Shown in pieces: positions 51,313 to 59,901 of a stretch of 64,000 nucleotides of DNA. Source of the DNA: Mangrovibacter yixingensis (GTDB lineage: Bacteria; Pseudomonadota; Gammaproteobacteria; Enterobacterales; Enterobacteriaceae); assembly GCF_020523985.1 (NCBI RefSeq), contig NZ_JAIVKM010000001.1, positions 992,001-1,056,000 on the forward strand, written 5' to 3'. The notes below the pieces were generated by a model, which saw nothing but the letters and a program-made list of their open reading frames with translations, had not been told where the DNA came from and made no database searches. Both the position numbers and the translations under genes were made by a program. How positions within the stretch are numbered: the first letter of the stretch is position 1; the number at the start of each line of letters is the position of its first letter.

Positions 51313-51539
51313 GATGCCGTTTTACCTTTATGTCGTTAAGTGAGGCAACATTATAGGGCTCTGGACATTTATGAACCAGAAGAAAAACGAAAAATAAAAA
51401 ATACCTATGATATTGAATATACTATTTTTATTTATTTTATATCGATTGTTAATAAATTAATACCGAAAGCAGTGAGGTGTTATATTTAACTATTAATCAT
51501 TGCGTAAAATTAACGCTAACCTGCAAACAATTAAAAATG

Positions 51540-51615
51540 AGGGAAACCATGTCGGTTTCCCTACAGCGGCATTGGTCGTTGTAACCGCCAGCGTTGTTTT
51601 GCTGTACTGGCGGTT
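51540..51615. repeat. Two perfect hairpins in the comR-ldtC gap
   Basis: AGGGAAACC/GGTTTCCCT (51540-51548 / 51554-51562) and AACCGCCAG/CTGGCGGTT (51583-51591 / 51607-51615, 15-nt loop). The gap (51313-51695) is AT-rich on the comR side and is where bhsA lies in E. coli; I found no open frame resembling BhsA. The hairpins could belong to an RNA or be the ldtC 3' region. Confidence 0.45.
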
Positions 51616-51695
51616 GAGTATCGCCTAGCGGGAAATTATGCGTGGTGGTGTCTGGCTGAGTCTGTTTTACACCCGTTAAGGCAGGCCTTTTGTTA

Positions 51696-52700
51696 TTACA
51701 ACGGTTGAACTTCTTCCCAATGTTGGTGGAGGGTTACGTTGACTGGCATACCCGCTCTTAACTGCAAAACTTGCTGGGTAACATCTGTGTTGACTTTCGG
51801 GGAACCCAGCACAGACTGGTCGCGTACCGATACAGTTAATGGCAAGGTCTGTGGGTCGTCATCCAGAGACTGGGAAAGGGGTTGATGTACTTCAACCCAG
51901 TATTGTCCGCCAGGTTCATGGCTGGTTTTGACTGGTTCATTAATAATACGAACGGGCGTGCCCGGTTTCACTTGCTTAAACAGCGTGGCAATATCGTTGT
52001 CTCGCAGGCGAATACAACCAGAACTGACTCGCATACCAATTCCAAAGTCAGCATTGGTACCGTGAATCAGATAAACCCCGCCATATGCCGCCAGGCGAAT
52101 AGCATGGTGGCCCATCGGGTTATCCGGCCCGGCAGGGACCACTGCTGGCAATTCAATACCCTGCGCGAGATACCGTGTACGAATATTTTTTGTCGGTGTC
52201 CAAGTGGGGTTCTCCCGCTTTTCAGATACCTGTGTAACCATTGTCGGGGTGAAGGTATCGCCACCTAGCTGGCCAATACCAATCGGGTAGATATTCACCC
52301 GGTTGCTACCGGGGGGATAATAGTAGAGGCGCAATTCCGCAAGATTTATCACTATGCCTTCACGCGGGGCTTCGGGGAGTAATACCTGATGTGGAATGGT
52401 GATAACACTACCGGGTAAAGGGAGCCAGGGGTCGACACCTGGGTTTGCCTGTAATAAAGCGAGAAAACCAACATCGTACTGGCTGGCGATGTTCTCCAGT
52501 GAGCCGCCATCATCCTTCACGACATGGAACTTATTTTCCCCAACCAGGCGGCTTCCCGCAGTTGGCAAGGGCCAGCTTTTAGCATAACTGGTGCTATTGC
52601 ACAGGGTGGCTAACAGTAGCAGAGCGCCACCGGCAAGCGATTTGCGTTTCAGGAAAAACCAACGACGGCTTCTTGATGATTTCTGCTTGTTTACTGACAT
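51696..52700 (-). CDS. ldtC: L,D-transpeptidase LdtC (YcfS)
   Basis: 334 aa (E. coli 320). Attaches Braun lipoprotein to peptidoglycan and/or forms 3-3 crosslinks in the periplasm. A basic N-region and hydrophobic core (about 20-40, ending SYA) form a signal peptide with an unusually long Arg/Lys-rich N-region. Then a LysM domain (about 56-103) and the YkuD domain with H213 in IHGTNADFG and catalytic C229 in SSGCIRL. The ATG at 52700 was chosen over a TTG 6 nt upstream. Confidence 0.92.
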   Translation of the reverse strand: MSVNKQKSSRSRRWFFLKRKSLAGGALLLLATLCNSTSYAKSWPLPTAGSRLVGENKFHVVKDDGGSLENIASQYDVGFLALLQANPGVDPWLPLPGSVITIPHQVLLPEAPREGIVINLAELRLYYYPPGSNRVNIYPIGIGQLGGDTFTPTMVTQVSEKRENPTWTPTKNIRTRYLAQGIELPAVVPAGPDNPMGHHAIRLAAYGGVYLIHGTNADFGIGMRVSSGCIRLRDNDIATLFKQVKPGTPVRIINEPVKTSHEPGGQYWVEVHQPLSQSLDDDPQTLPLTVSVRDQSVLGSPKVNTDVTQQVLQLRAGMPVNVTLHQHWEEVQPL

Positions 52701-52846
52701 GCCCAAAGGTTTCCTTCACTTATCGAACCCAAAAGCAAAATTATGGTGCAGGCGGGTGTGAGGATTTCCTGGTGTAATGCAATATTTTGTAAAACTTAAC
52801 GCAGCCACCAGCAACTGAGAGGCCGCTGGTGGCAGGGTACAGGCCA

Positions 52847-55800
52847 TCAGGCCAGGGCGTTTTCTGCAAGTTGTTGCATGAATTTCCTGACCCAGTCAAT
52901 ACGCGTTTTACGCTCAGACAAATCAACAAAGAACTTTAGGCGGGTGGGCCCATCAAGGCGCCAGGTCTGGGGTTGCTTTTGTAACAGTCCGATTAACCAG
53001 CCAGGATCAACACTGTTTTGTGGCGCAAACTCCAGCATACCGCCTTTCTCATTGGCCTCTATTTTGCGTACTCCCATTTTTTGAGCTTGCTGGCGCAAGG
53101 CTGCAATATCCAGCAGATTGCGTGCCGGGTCAGGTAATAAACCGAAACGGTCAATCAGCTCCACTTTAATTTCATCCAGTTCACCCGGCAGTTTCGCGCT
53201 GGCAATGCGTTTATAAAGCGAAAGCCGTGTATTGACGTCGGGAATGAAATCTTCAGGTAGCAAGGCTGGCATACGCAATTCAACCTCAGTTTGCTGGCTG
53301 GTCAGATCCTCAAGAGAGGGCTCGCGACCTGCTTTCAGCGCGTCAACCGCATTTTCGAGCAGCTCCATATATAAGGAGAAGCCGACAGTTTCCATCTGCC
53401 CACTTTGGTCTTCACCCAGTAATTCACCCGCACCGCGGATCTCAAGGTCGTGAGTTGCCAGTGCAAAACCAGCACCTAAATCTTCCAGAGAGGCAATGGC
53501 TTCAAGCCGCTTTTGCGCATCGGGTGTCATCGCTTTTGGATGGGGGGTAAGCAGCCAGGCATAAGCCTGGTGGTGAGAGCGACCAACACGGCCGCGTAAC
53601 TGGTGTAATTGAGCCAGGCCGAAATGATCGGCGCGCTCAATGATAATGGTATTTGCTGTCGGGATATCAATGCCGGTTTCGATAATCGTTGTACACACCA
53701 GCACATTGAAACGCTGGTGGTGAAAATCGTTCATGACCCGTTCCAGTTCCCGCTCACGCATTTGGCCGTGACCAATGGCGATACGTGCTTCTGGTACCAG
53801 TGTGGCCAGGCGCTCGGCCGCTTTCTGGATATTTTCGACATCGTTGTATAAGTAATACACCTGGCCGCCACGCAAAATTTCGCGCAGGATGGCTTCACGA
53901 ACAACCAGACTGTCGTATTCACGGACAAAGGTTTTCACTGCGAGGCGGCGGGCAGGTGGTGTGGCAATAATGGAAAGATCACGCATACCACTCATAGCCA
54001 TATTAAGTGTGCGGGGGATTGGTGTCGCAGTCAGTGTCAGAATATCGACATCGGCACGCATGGCTTTGATTCGCTCTTTATGGCGAACACCGAAGCGGTG
54101 CTCTTCATCGACAATTAATAATCCCAGGTCTTTCCATTTTACGTCACTTTGCAATAACTTGTGCGTGCCAATCAGAATATCGATTTTCCCCTCGCTTGCC
54201 TGTTCGAGGATCTGGGTTTGCTCTTTAGCGCTGCGAAAACGGGAGAGCATTTCAATACGCACTGGCCAGTTGGCGAAACGGTCGCGGAAGTTGTCGAAGT
54301 GCTGTTGCGCCAGCAATGTAGTGGGAACGAGTACAGCCACTTGCTTATGGTTTTCGACTGCCAGGAAGGCAGCGCGCATGGCGACTTCTGTTTTACCAAA
54401 TCCCACATCACCGCACACCAGGCGGTCCATTGCCAGAGGCTGGCACATATCGCTCAGCACGGCATTAATAGCCTGAGACTGGTCGGGTGTCGTTTCAAAA
54501 GGAAAGCTTTCACAAAACATTTGGTACTGCTGGCGGTCATGTTTAAAAGCAAAACCAGCTTTAGCAGCGCGTTGAGCATAAATATCCAAAAGTTCCGCCG
54601 CTACATCACGCACTTTTTCTGCTGCTTTCTGCCGTGCCCGGCTCCAGGCATCACCACCTAATTTGTGGAGCGGTGCATTTTCTTCGGCACCACCGGCATA
54701 GCGGCTAATCAAATGTAATGATGAAACGGGTACATACAACTTGGCGTCATTTGCATAGGTGAGCATCAGGTATTCAGCAGTGATCCCACCCGCTTCCAGT
54801 GTTGTCATCCCGGCATAGCGGCCCACACCATGTTCCAGGTGAACGACGGGTTGGCCCGGATGCAATTCGGCAAGATTACGAATCAGTGTGTCGGGATTTA
54901 GTGTTCGGCGGTTATCCTGGCGACGGCGGGCTACACGTTCACCCAGCAAATCGCTTTCGCAGATAAATGCCCGCTGGCGTGCCGTATCTATAAAACCTTT
55001 CTCACTGGCTCCGATCATCAGGTAGCGGCCATTACCTGTTGCTTCGCTGAGTCTGTTAATCGTGGTTAATCGGAGCTTGATGCGCCCCATTAATTCCGCC
55101 AGTGTTTCACGGCGGCCTTCACTTTCAACCGAGAACACGACTGGCCCGGTGAATTGTTCTAAAAATTTGCGCAGATTATCAAGCGGCGCTTTTTGCTGAG
55201 CCTGAACAGCCAGGTCAGGCAGCGCATGGTAGCCAAGGTTTGTATTGGCTGATTTCTCCGCTAACAACTCCGTTTTTAGCTGGACGCGTGGCCACTCTTT
55301 CAGGGCGGCGAACAGGCCATCGGTTTTCAGCCACAGTGAATCCGGTGGTAATAATGGGCGCATAGGGTCCACGCCCCGGCTGCTAAAGCGCGCAGTTACA
55401 TCCTGCCAGAAGCGCTCGGCACTGCCTTCTGTATCTCCGGTTGTCACAATCAGGCTGTTTGCCGGGAAATAACGGAACAGGTCGCTTAGCGGCTCGTTGA
55501 AAAACAGCGGTTGCCAATATTCAATCCCGGTTGGCAGAGTACCTTTACTGATTTGCTGGTAAATATGCTCCGGGTCGCGTTTTACTTCGAACTTATCGCG
55601 CCACTGGCTGCGAAAAATTTCGATAGCAGCCTGGCTGGTGGGGAATTCATGGGCAGGCAGTAAGTGGATATTTTCCACTTCTTCCTGAGTCCGCTGGCTG
55701 TCGACATCAAAGATGCGCAGGCTGTCTATCTCGTCATCAAAGAAATCAATGCGATAAGGGTTTTCGCTGCCCATCGGGTAGAGATCCAGTAATGCCCCAC

Positions 55801-56293
55801 GGGTAGCGTATTCACCATGTTCCATAACCTGATCGACATGACGGTAGCCGGCCTGTTCCAGTTGGTCGCGCAGGATATCCCGTGACAGACGCTGGCCTTT
55901 TTTCATCAACAACGCATGGCCATGAAGAAAACTATGTGGGCAAACACGCTGCATGAGCGTACTGACGGGCAGAATTAATACCCCTTTATCCATTGCTGGA
56001 AGCTGATAAAGCGTGGCGAGGCGCGCAGAAATAATATCCTGATGGGGTGAGAAACTGTCGTAAGGCAGGGTTTCCCAGTCAGCAAGGTTGGACACCGGGC
56101 CATTATAAAACTGGCGAATTTCATCCTGAAGGCGAAGTGCATTTTGCATATCTTGCGCAATCAAAATGACAGGGCCTGTATGGCGTTCAGCCATTTCAGC
56201 AACTTCGGTGGCACAGGCAGCCCCGGTTAATTCACCAAGCTGGCGGACATCACCTGCACGCACGGGCAGGGTATAACGGTAGTTTTCCGACAT
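52847..56293 (-). CDS. mfd: Transcription-repair coupling factor Mfd
   Basis: 1148 aa, the E. coli length. It displaces RNA polymerase stalled at lesions and recruits UvrA. Domains in order: UvrB-like module (1-340), RNAP-interaction domain (about 470-550, VVHLEHGVGRYAGM), SF2 translocase motor with Walker A GDVGFGKTEVAMR and DEEH box VDEEHRFGVRHKER, TRG motif region (TGIDIPTANTIII, QLRGRVGRS), and C-terminal domain D7. The ATG at 56293 (MSENYRYTLPV) matches E. coli; one at 56314 adds seven residues. Confidence 0.96.
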   Translation of the reverse strand: MSENYRYTLPVRAGDVRQLGELTGAACATEVAEMAERHTGPVILIAQDMQNALRLQDEIRQFYNGPVSNLADWETLPYDSFSPHQDIISARLATLYQLPAMDKGVLILPVSTLMQRVCPHSFLHGHALLMKKGQRLSRDILRDQLEQAGYRHVDQVMEHGEYATRGALLDLYPMGSENPYRIDFFDDEIDSLRIFDVDSQRTQEEVENIHLLPAHEFPTSQAAIEIFRSQWRDKFEVKRDPEHIYQQISKGTLPTGIEYWQPLFFNEPLSDLFRYFPANSLIVTTGDTEGSAERFWQDVTARFSSRGVDPMRPLLPPDSLWLKTDGLFAALKEWPRVQLKTELLAEKSANTNLGYHALPDLAVQAQQKAPLDNLRKFLEQFTGPVVFSVESEGRRETLAELMGRIKLRLTTINRLSEATGNGRYLMIGASEKGFIDTARQRAFICESDLLGERVARRRQDNRRTLNPDTLIRNLAELHPGQPVVHLEHGVGRYAGMTTLEAGGITAEYLMLTYANDAKLYVPVSSLHLISRYAGGAEENAPLHKLGGDAWSRARQKAAEKVRDVAAELLDIYAQRAAKAGFAFKHDRQQYQMFCESFPFETTPDQSQAINAVLSDMCQPLAMDRLVCGDVGFGKTEVAMRAAFLAVENHKQVAVLVPTTLLAQQHFDNFRDRFANWPVRIEMLSRFRSAKEQTQILEQASEGKIDILIGTHKLLQSDVKWKDLGLLIVDEEHRFGVRHKERIKAMRADVDILTLTATPIPRTLNMAMSGMRDLSIIATPPARRLAVKTFVREYDSLVVREAILREILRGGQVYYLYNDVENIQKAAERLATLVPEARIAIGHGQMRERELERVMNDFHHQRFNVLVCTTIIETGIDIPTANTIIIERADHFGLAQLHQLRGRVGRSHHQAYAWLLTPHPKAMTPDAQKRLEAIASLEDLGAGFALATHDLEIRGAGELLGEDQSGQMETVGFSLYMELLENAVDALKAGREPSLEDLTSQQTEVELRMPALLPEDFIPDVNTRLSLYKRIASAKLPGELDEIKVELIDRFGLLPDPARNLLDIAALRQQAQKMGVRKIEANEKGGMLEFAPQNSVDPGWLIGLLQKQPQTWRLDGPTRLKFFVDLSERKTRIDWVRKFMQQLAENALA

Positions 56294-56518
56294 AGCAGAT
56301 ATAAGGGGTCTCATTGCTGGCCCGGGAACAGCAACGGCTGCATCCTCGCTGGGCGTGTTCCTGAAATCGTGCCGTTATTATCCTTGTTCGTTGGCGAGAA
56401 GCAACCCGGTGTCGGGGGATTCATTATGAGTAAAAGCTGTGTAGCCAGGATAATAAATGCCCCCTCGTTGCGTGCATACATTGTGGTAAGGGGGCAATTA
56501 ATTTTGATAATACCTTAC

Positions 56519-57496
56519 TCATCCTTTAATAAATGCAAGGATATCATTATTGATTGTTTCCGCATGGGTTGTCAGCATGCCATGAGGGAACCTTGGGTAG
56601 ATCTTCAGTGTGCTGTTTTTCAGCAGTTTATCCTGCAACAGTGCGGCATCTTTATAAGGCACCACCTGGTCATCATCTCCCTGCATTACCAGCACTGGCA
56701 CAGTAATCGCTTTCAGGTCTTCTGTCTGGTCTGTTTCTGAAAAAGCTTTGATACCCTCATACTGTGCCAGTGCAGAACCCATCATGCCTTGCCGCCACCA
56801 GTTAGAAATCATGCCTTCCTGCACTTTCACATCTGGCCGGTTAAAGCCATAGAACGGGCCGGATGCGACATCGAGATAGAACTGAGAACGATTATCTGCA
56901 AGTGCTTTACGAAAGCCGTCGAACACGCTGAGCGGTGTGCCTTGCGGGTTACTGTCTGTTTTAACCATCAAAGGTGGTACGGCGCTCATCAGAACGGCTT
57001 TAGCAACACGGCCATTTGGCTGTCCATACCTGGCGACATAACGTGCTACTTCACCACCACCCGTTGAGTGGCCCACATGAATGACATTGTGTAAATCCAG
57101 GTGGGCAACAACAGCTGCAGCATCAGCGGCATAGTGGTCCATATCATGGCCGCTACTGATTTGAGAAGACCGGCCATGCCCCCGGCGGTCGTGGGCGATA
57201 ACACGGAACCCCTTGCTCAGGAAAAACAGCATTTGTGCATCCCAGTCGTCTGCACTTAACGGCCAACCATGGTGAAACATAATTGGTTGGGCATCACGCG
57301 GGCCCCAGTCTTTATAGAAAATTTCCGCGCCATCTTGAGTCGTCAATGTAGCCATGTTCATTTCTCCAGTTGTGGACTGAAATAGTTGGGCTGCAGATGT
57401 AAAGGGTAGTACAACCATTAGTGCTGTAGCTGTTCCCCACTTAATAACATCCCGCCTGCTCATATTTGCAAAGTGTGTACCGGTAGTTTCATTCAT
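56519..57496 (-). CDS. Alpha/beta hydrolase of the non-haem chloroperoxidase type with Tat signal
   Basis: 325 aa from the ATG at 57496. Residues 12-38 form a twin-arginine signal (SRRDVIKWG, then a hydrophobic stretch ending SAA), so export folded to the periplasm is likely. The rest is a perhydrolase/chloroperoxidase-like alpha/beta hydrolase: oxyanion FHHGWPLSADDW, nucleophile Ser in GHSTGGG, Asp in GDDDQVVP and His in FPHGM. A second start at 57355, with GGAG spaced 8 nt, would give the usual 278-aa cytosolic enzyme. Not present between mfd and ycfT in E. coli; divergent from a GlxA-type regulator. Substrate unknown. Confidence 0.85.
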   Translation of the reverse strand: MNETTGTHFANMSRRDVIKWGTATALMVVLPFTSAAQLFQSTTGEMNMATLTTQDGAEIFYKDWGPRDAQPIMFHHGWPLSADDWDAQMLFFLSKGFRVIAHDRRGHGRSSQISSGHDMDHYAADAAAVVAHLDLHNVIHVGHSTGGGEVARYVARYGQPNGRVAKAVLMSAVPPLMVKTDSNPQGTPLSVFDGFRKALADNRSQFYLDVASGPFYGFNRPDVKVQEGMISNWWRQGMMGSALAQYEGIKAFSETDQTEDLKAITVPVLVMQGDDDQVVPYKDAALLQDKLLKNSTLKIYPRFPHGMLTTHAETINNDILAFIKG

Positions 57497-57617
57497 ATCC
57501 GGTCTTCCTCCCGGCGCTTGTTCAGAGACCGGTAACGTTTTGACAGGGGTTAAGATAGACTGCCGCACTGGGTTTGAAACGAGGCGAAAATGACATTGTA
57601 AGGGGCAAAACAGACAA

Positions 57618-58628
57618 ATGATAAAAACAGCGAACGTGGTGGCTGAAATCGGCCTGCTGATTTACCCAGATTGCCAGTTAGCCGCGATTTATGGGCTGAC
57701 TGACCTGTTCAGAATCTCTGGAGAGTGGGCACAGGGCGATACTGAGTCTGGCTCTTTTTCGGCTATCCGGGTATCTCACTGGCAAGTTGAAAATGAGGGC
57801 GAAACCGTAACCTGCATCTGGGACAGCCACCCAGATGAACCCCATGTGCTGGCGCATATCATCGTACCACCGAGTATTGTTATGCCTGAAAACATGCATA
57901 TTCCACACGCCGCTGCTACCTGGATGAAAGCGCAGCATGCTCAAGGGAGCACGCTTTGCTCGGTGTGCGCGGGCGCATTTATCCTGGCAGAAACCGGGCT
58001 GATGGATGGCCGACGCGTCACGACTCACTGGGCGTTTGCCCGGCAACTGGCTGCCCGCTACCCCGAAGTTAATGTAGCTGAAGACAACATGGTCATTGAT
58101 GATGGTGACATCATTACCGCGGGTGGCATTCTTGCCTGGGCTGATCTGGGGTTATCCCTTGTTCAGCGCTTTTTGGGGGCAGAAGTGATGCTGTCAACAG
58201 TGCGTTTCTTGCTACTCGACCCACCGCGCCAGTATCAGCGGCCTTTTGCCGTTTTTATTCCCCAGTTTAACCATGGCGATGACGTTATCTTGCGTGTTCA
58301 GCACTATTTACATGCCAGCGCTGGAGAACCGCAGGTGATTTCTGCACTGGCTGAAAAAGAAGGGATGTCTGAGCGAACATTTTTACGCCGCTTTACTAAG
58401 GCGACAGGGCTACGTCCGGTTGAGTACCTGCAACAAATACGCATTATGAAAGCGCGTGAAGCGCTTGAACTGACCGTGCAGCCTGTGGAACAGATAGCCT
58501 GGCAAGTTGGCTATAAAGACCCGGCGGCTTTTCGCAAAATATTCCATAAATTAACTGGATTGACACCAGGCACCTACCGCCAGCGGTTCAGTGTGCTTGC
58601 CGCAAATTTAACCGGTGACATGCAGTAA
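57618..58628 (+). CDS. GlxA family AraC-type transcriptional regulator
   Basis: 336 aa. N-terminal DJ-1/PfpI-like class I amidotransferase domain (about 10-185) with the nucleophile-elbow region STLCSVCAGAFILAETGL, then a C-terminal AraC double HTH (about 230-325) with LAEKEGMSERTFLRRFTKAT and IAWQVGYKDPAAFRKIFHK. Divergent from the hydrolase across 121 bp, its likely target. SD is AGGGGC about 12 nt from the ATG, rather far. Confidence 0.9.
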   Translation: MIKTANVVAEIGLLIYPDCQLAAIYGLTDLFRISGEWAQGDTESGSFSAIRVSHWQVENEGETVTCIWDSHPDEPHVLAHIIVPPSIVMPENMHIPHAAATWMKAQHAQGSTLCSVCAGAFILAETGLMDGRRVTTHWAFARQLAARYPEVNVAEDNMVIDDGDIITAGGILAWADLGLSLVQRFLGAEVMLSTVRFLLLDPPRQYQRPFAVFIPQFNHGDDVILRVQHYLHASAGEPQVISALAEKEGMSERTFLRRFTKATGLRPVEYLQQIRIMKAREALELTVQPVEQIAWQVGYKDPAAFRKIFHKLTGLTPGTYRQRFSVLAANLTGDMQ

Positions 58629-58673
58629 GTGCACAGAGCGGATACGGCAATGTACCCGCTCTGGCATAGGGAG

Positions 58674-59744
58674 TTAACGTGCGGGGCTTTGTTCTGCCAC
58701 AGGTAATGGTGGCGTAAAGAGAACATCGCTGAACAAGCGTTGGGACACTTTGCGCGCCGCCATCCCCACGGCGGTACAAATAGCCAGGCTGACAAACGGA
58801 TAGACCAGAAGAATTCCGAGAATCACGGGGGTAGAAAGCACATCGCCTTTGATTAACGACAACGTCCACAAACTTAATGCTTCGATGAGAATACGGTGCG
58901 TGGTGTAAATTGCGATGGTGTTGGTACCTAGCTGATTCATCACACTACGCTCTGTTGGCTGCAACTTGCCTTCCAGTAACCAGAATGCGCGCATGATCAG
59001 CACAATCGACAGTAGCGAGAGGAACAAGTTAATTTTCAGGTTATACATGGCAAAAGACAAAACAATTGCAGCCGTGAACCACAATAGATTATCCCGTAAT
59101 GCATGCGTTTTTATCCAGGGAACCAGTTGCGCACCGAACCATGCTCCGGTGGCATAGTAGACCAGGTTGCGAATAACACTGTTCATGCCCCAAAACGGTG
59201 TCGGGAAAAAATTAATAGCAATGCTTATTAGCATAATTAAAGGCAATAACACGGCCTTATAGCGGGAAAATAACTTGCACAGCGGAAAGTAGACAATCAA
59301 TGCGTACAAATACCATAAACTGGTGCTGGCTGTGCTCATTCGAGCCATGAAATCAGCCGTTGTTTCAGAGTAAGCGGCATTTTTGGTACTTAATATTTTT
59401 TCTGGTGCCAGCCACTGGTTAATACTCACCAGCGAAAGCCACTGAATTACACCCCATAAAGCCAGAACATAGAGTATCGGCCACACGCGTTTACGCATAC
59501 TGTTCCCCCAGGGAACATCATTGATATAGCGGGTGATTAAAAAACCAGAAATAAAGAAAAACACCGGCATACGAAATGGTGCCATATACAGGTTCAGGTA
59601 AACCCAGCACTTGGCTAAAAATACGCTGTGGCTATCCTCCATTTGTAGCAGATACGGATAAAAGGTAATCACAGAGTGGTAAATAACAACCAGACAGATA
59701 CATAAACCTTTTATCTGGTTAATCCAGAGGGCTTTGGCTTTCAT
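58674..59744 (-). CDS. ycfT: Acyltransferase family 3 inner-membrane protein YcfT
   Basis: 356 aa (E. coli 357). About ten TM helices; acyltransferase-3 family. The conserved His-containing start WINQIKGLCICLVVIYHSVI and the MPVFFFISGFLITRYI block match E. coli YcfT, whose substrate is unknown. A longer ORF (to 60137) runs antisense to and out of nifJ and was rejected; the chosen ATG has AGGA 7 nt upstream. In E. coli ycfT lies next to mfd on one side and lolC on the other. Confidence 0.9.
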   Translation of the reverse strand: MKAKALWINQIKGLCICLVVIYHSVITFYPYLLQMEDSHSVFLAKCWVYLNLYMAPFRMPVFFFISGFLITRYINDVPWGNSMRKRVWPILYVLALWGVIQWLSLVSINQWLAPEKILSTKNAAYSETTADFMARMSTASTSLWYLYALIVYFPLCKLFSRYKAVLLPLIMLISIAINFFPTPFWGMNSVIRNLVYYATGAWFGAQLVPWIKTHALRDNLLWFTAAIVLSFAMYNLKINLFLSLLSIVLIMRAFWLLEGKLQPTERSVMNQLGTNTIAIYTTHRILIEALSLWTLSLIKGDVLSTPVILGILLVYPFVSLAICTAVGMAARKVSQRLFSDVLFTPPLPVAEQSPAR

Positions 59745-59788
59745 AATTAATCCTGCAATACAACGAAAACCACAGCATAAGAAAAGTT

Positions 59789-59839
59789 CCGGAAATACAC
59801 CCATAGCATAAGTCTGTATTTCCGGCAGTCTAAAAGACT
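59789..59839 (-). terminator. Hairpins between nifJ and ycfT
   Basis: Perfect 11-bp stem CCGGAAATACA/TGTATTTCCGG (59789-59799 / 59815-59825, 15-nt loop) and a small AGTCT/AGACT hairpin (59827-59839). Read leftward, AACTTTTCTT follows the larger stem. It probably ends the nifJ transcript. Confidence 0.55.
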
Positions 59840-59901
59840 TTAAGAAAATCCTCACAAGCCGGGAGGAAATGCCGAATGTCCTTATTCGGCTCAGAGGGCG
59901 G

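Noticed and set aside
51313-51695. Search for a BhsA remnant
   Set aside because: No signal-peptide frame or DUF1471-like stretch was found in any frame I read; the gene appears absent rather than broken.
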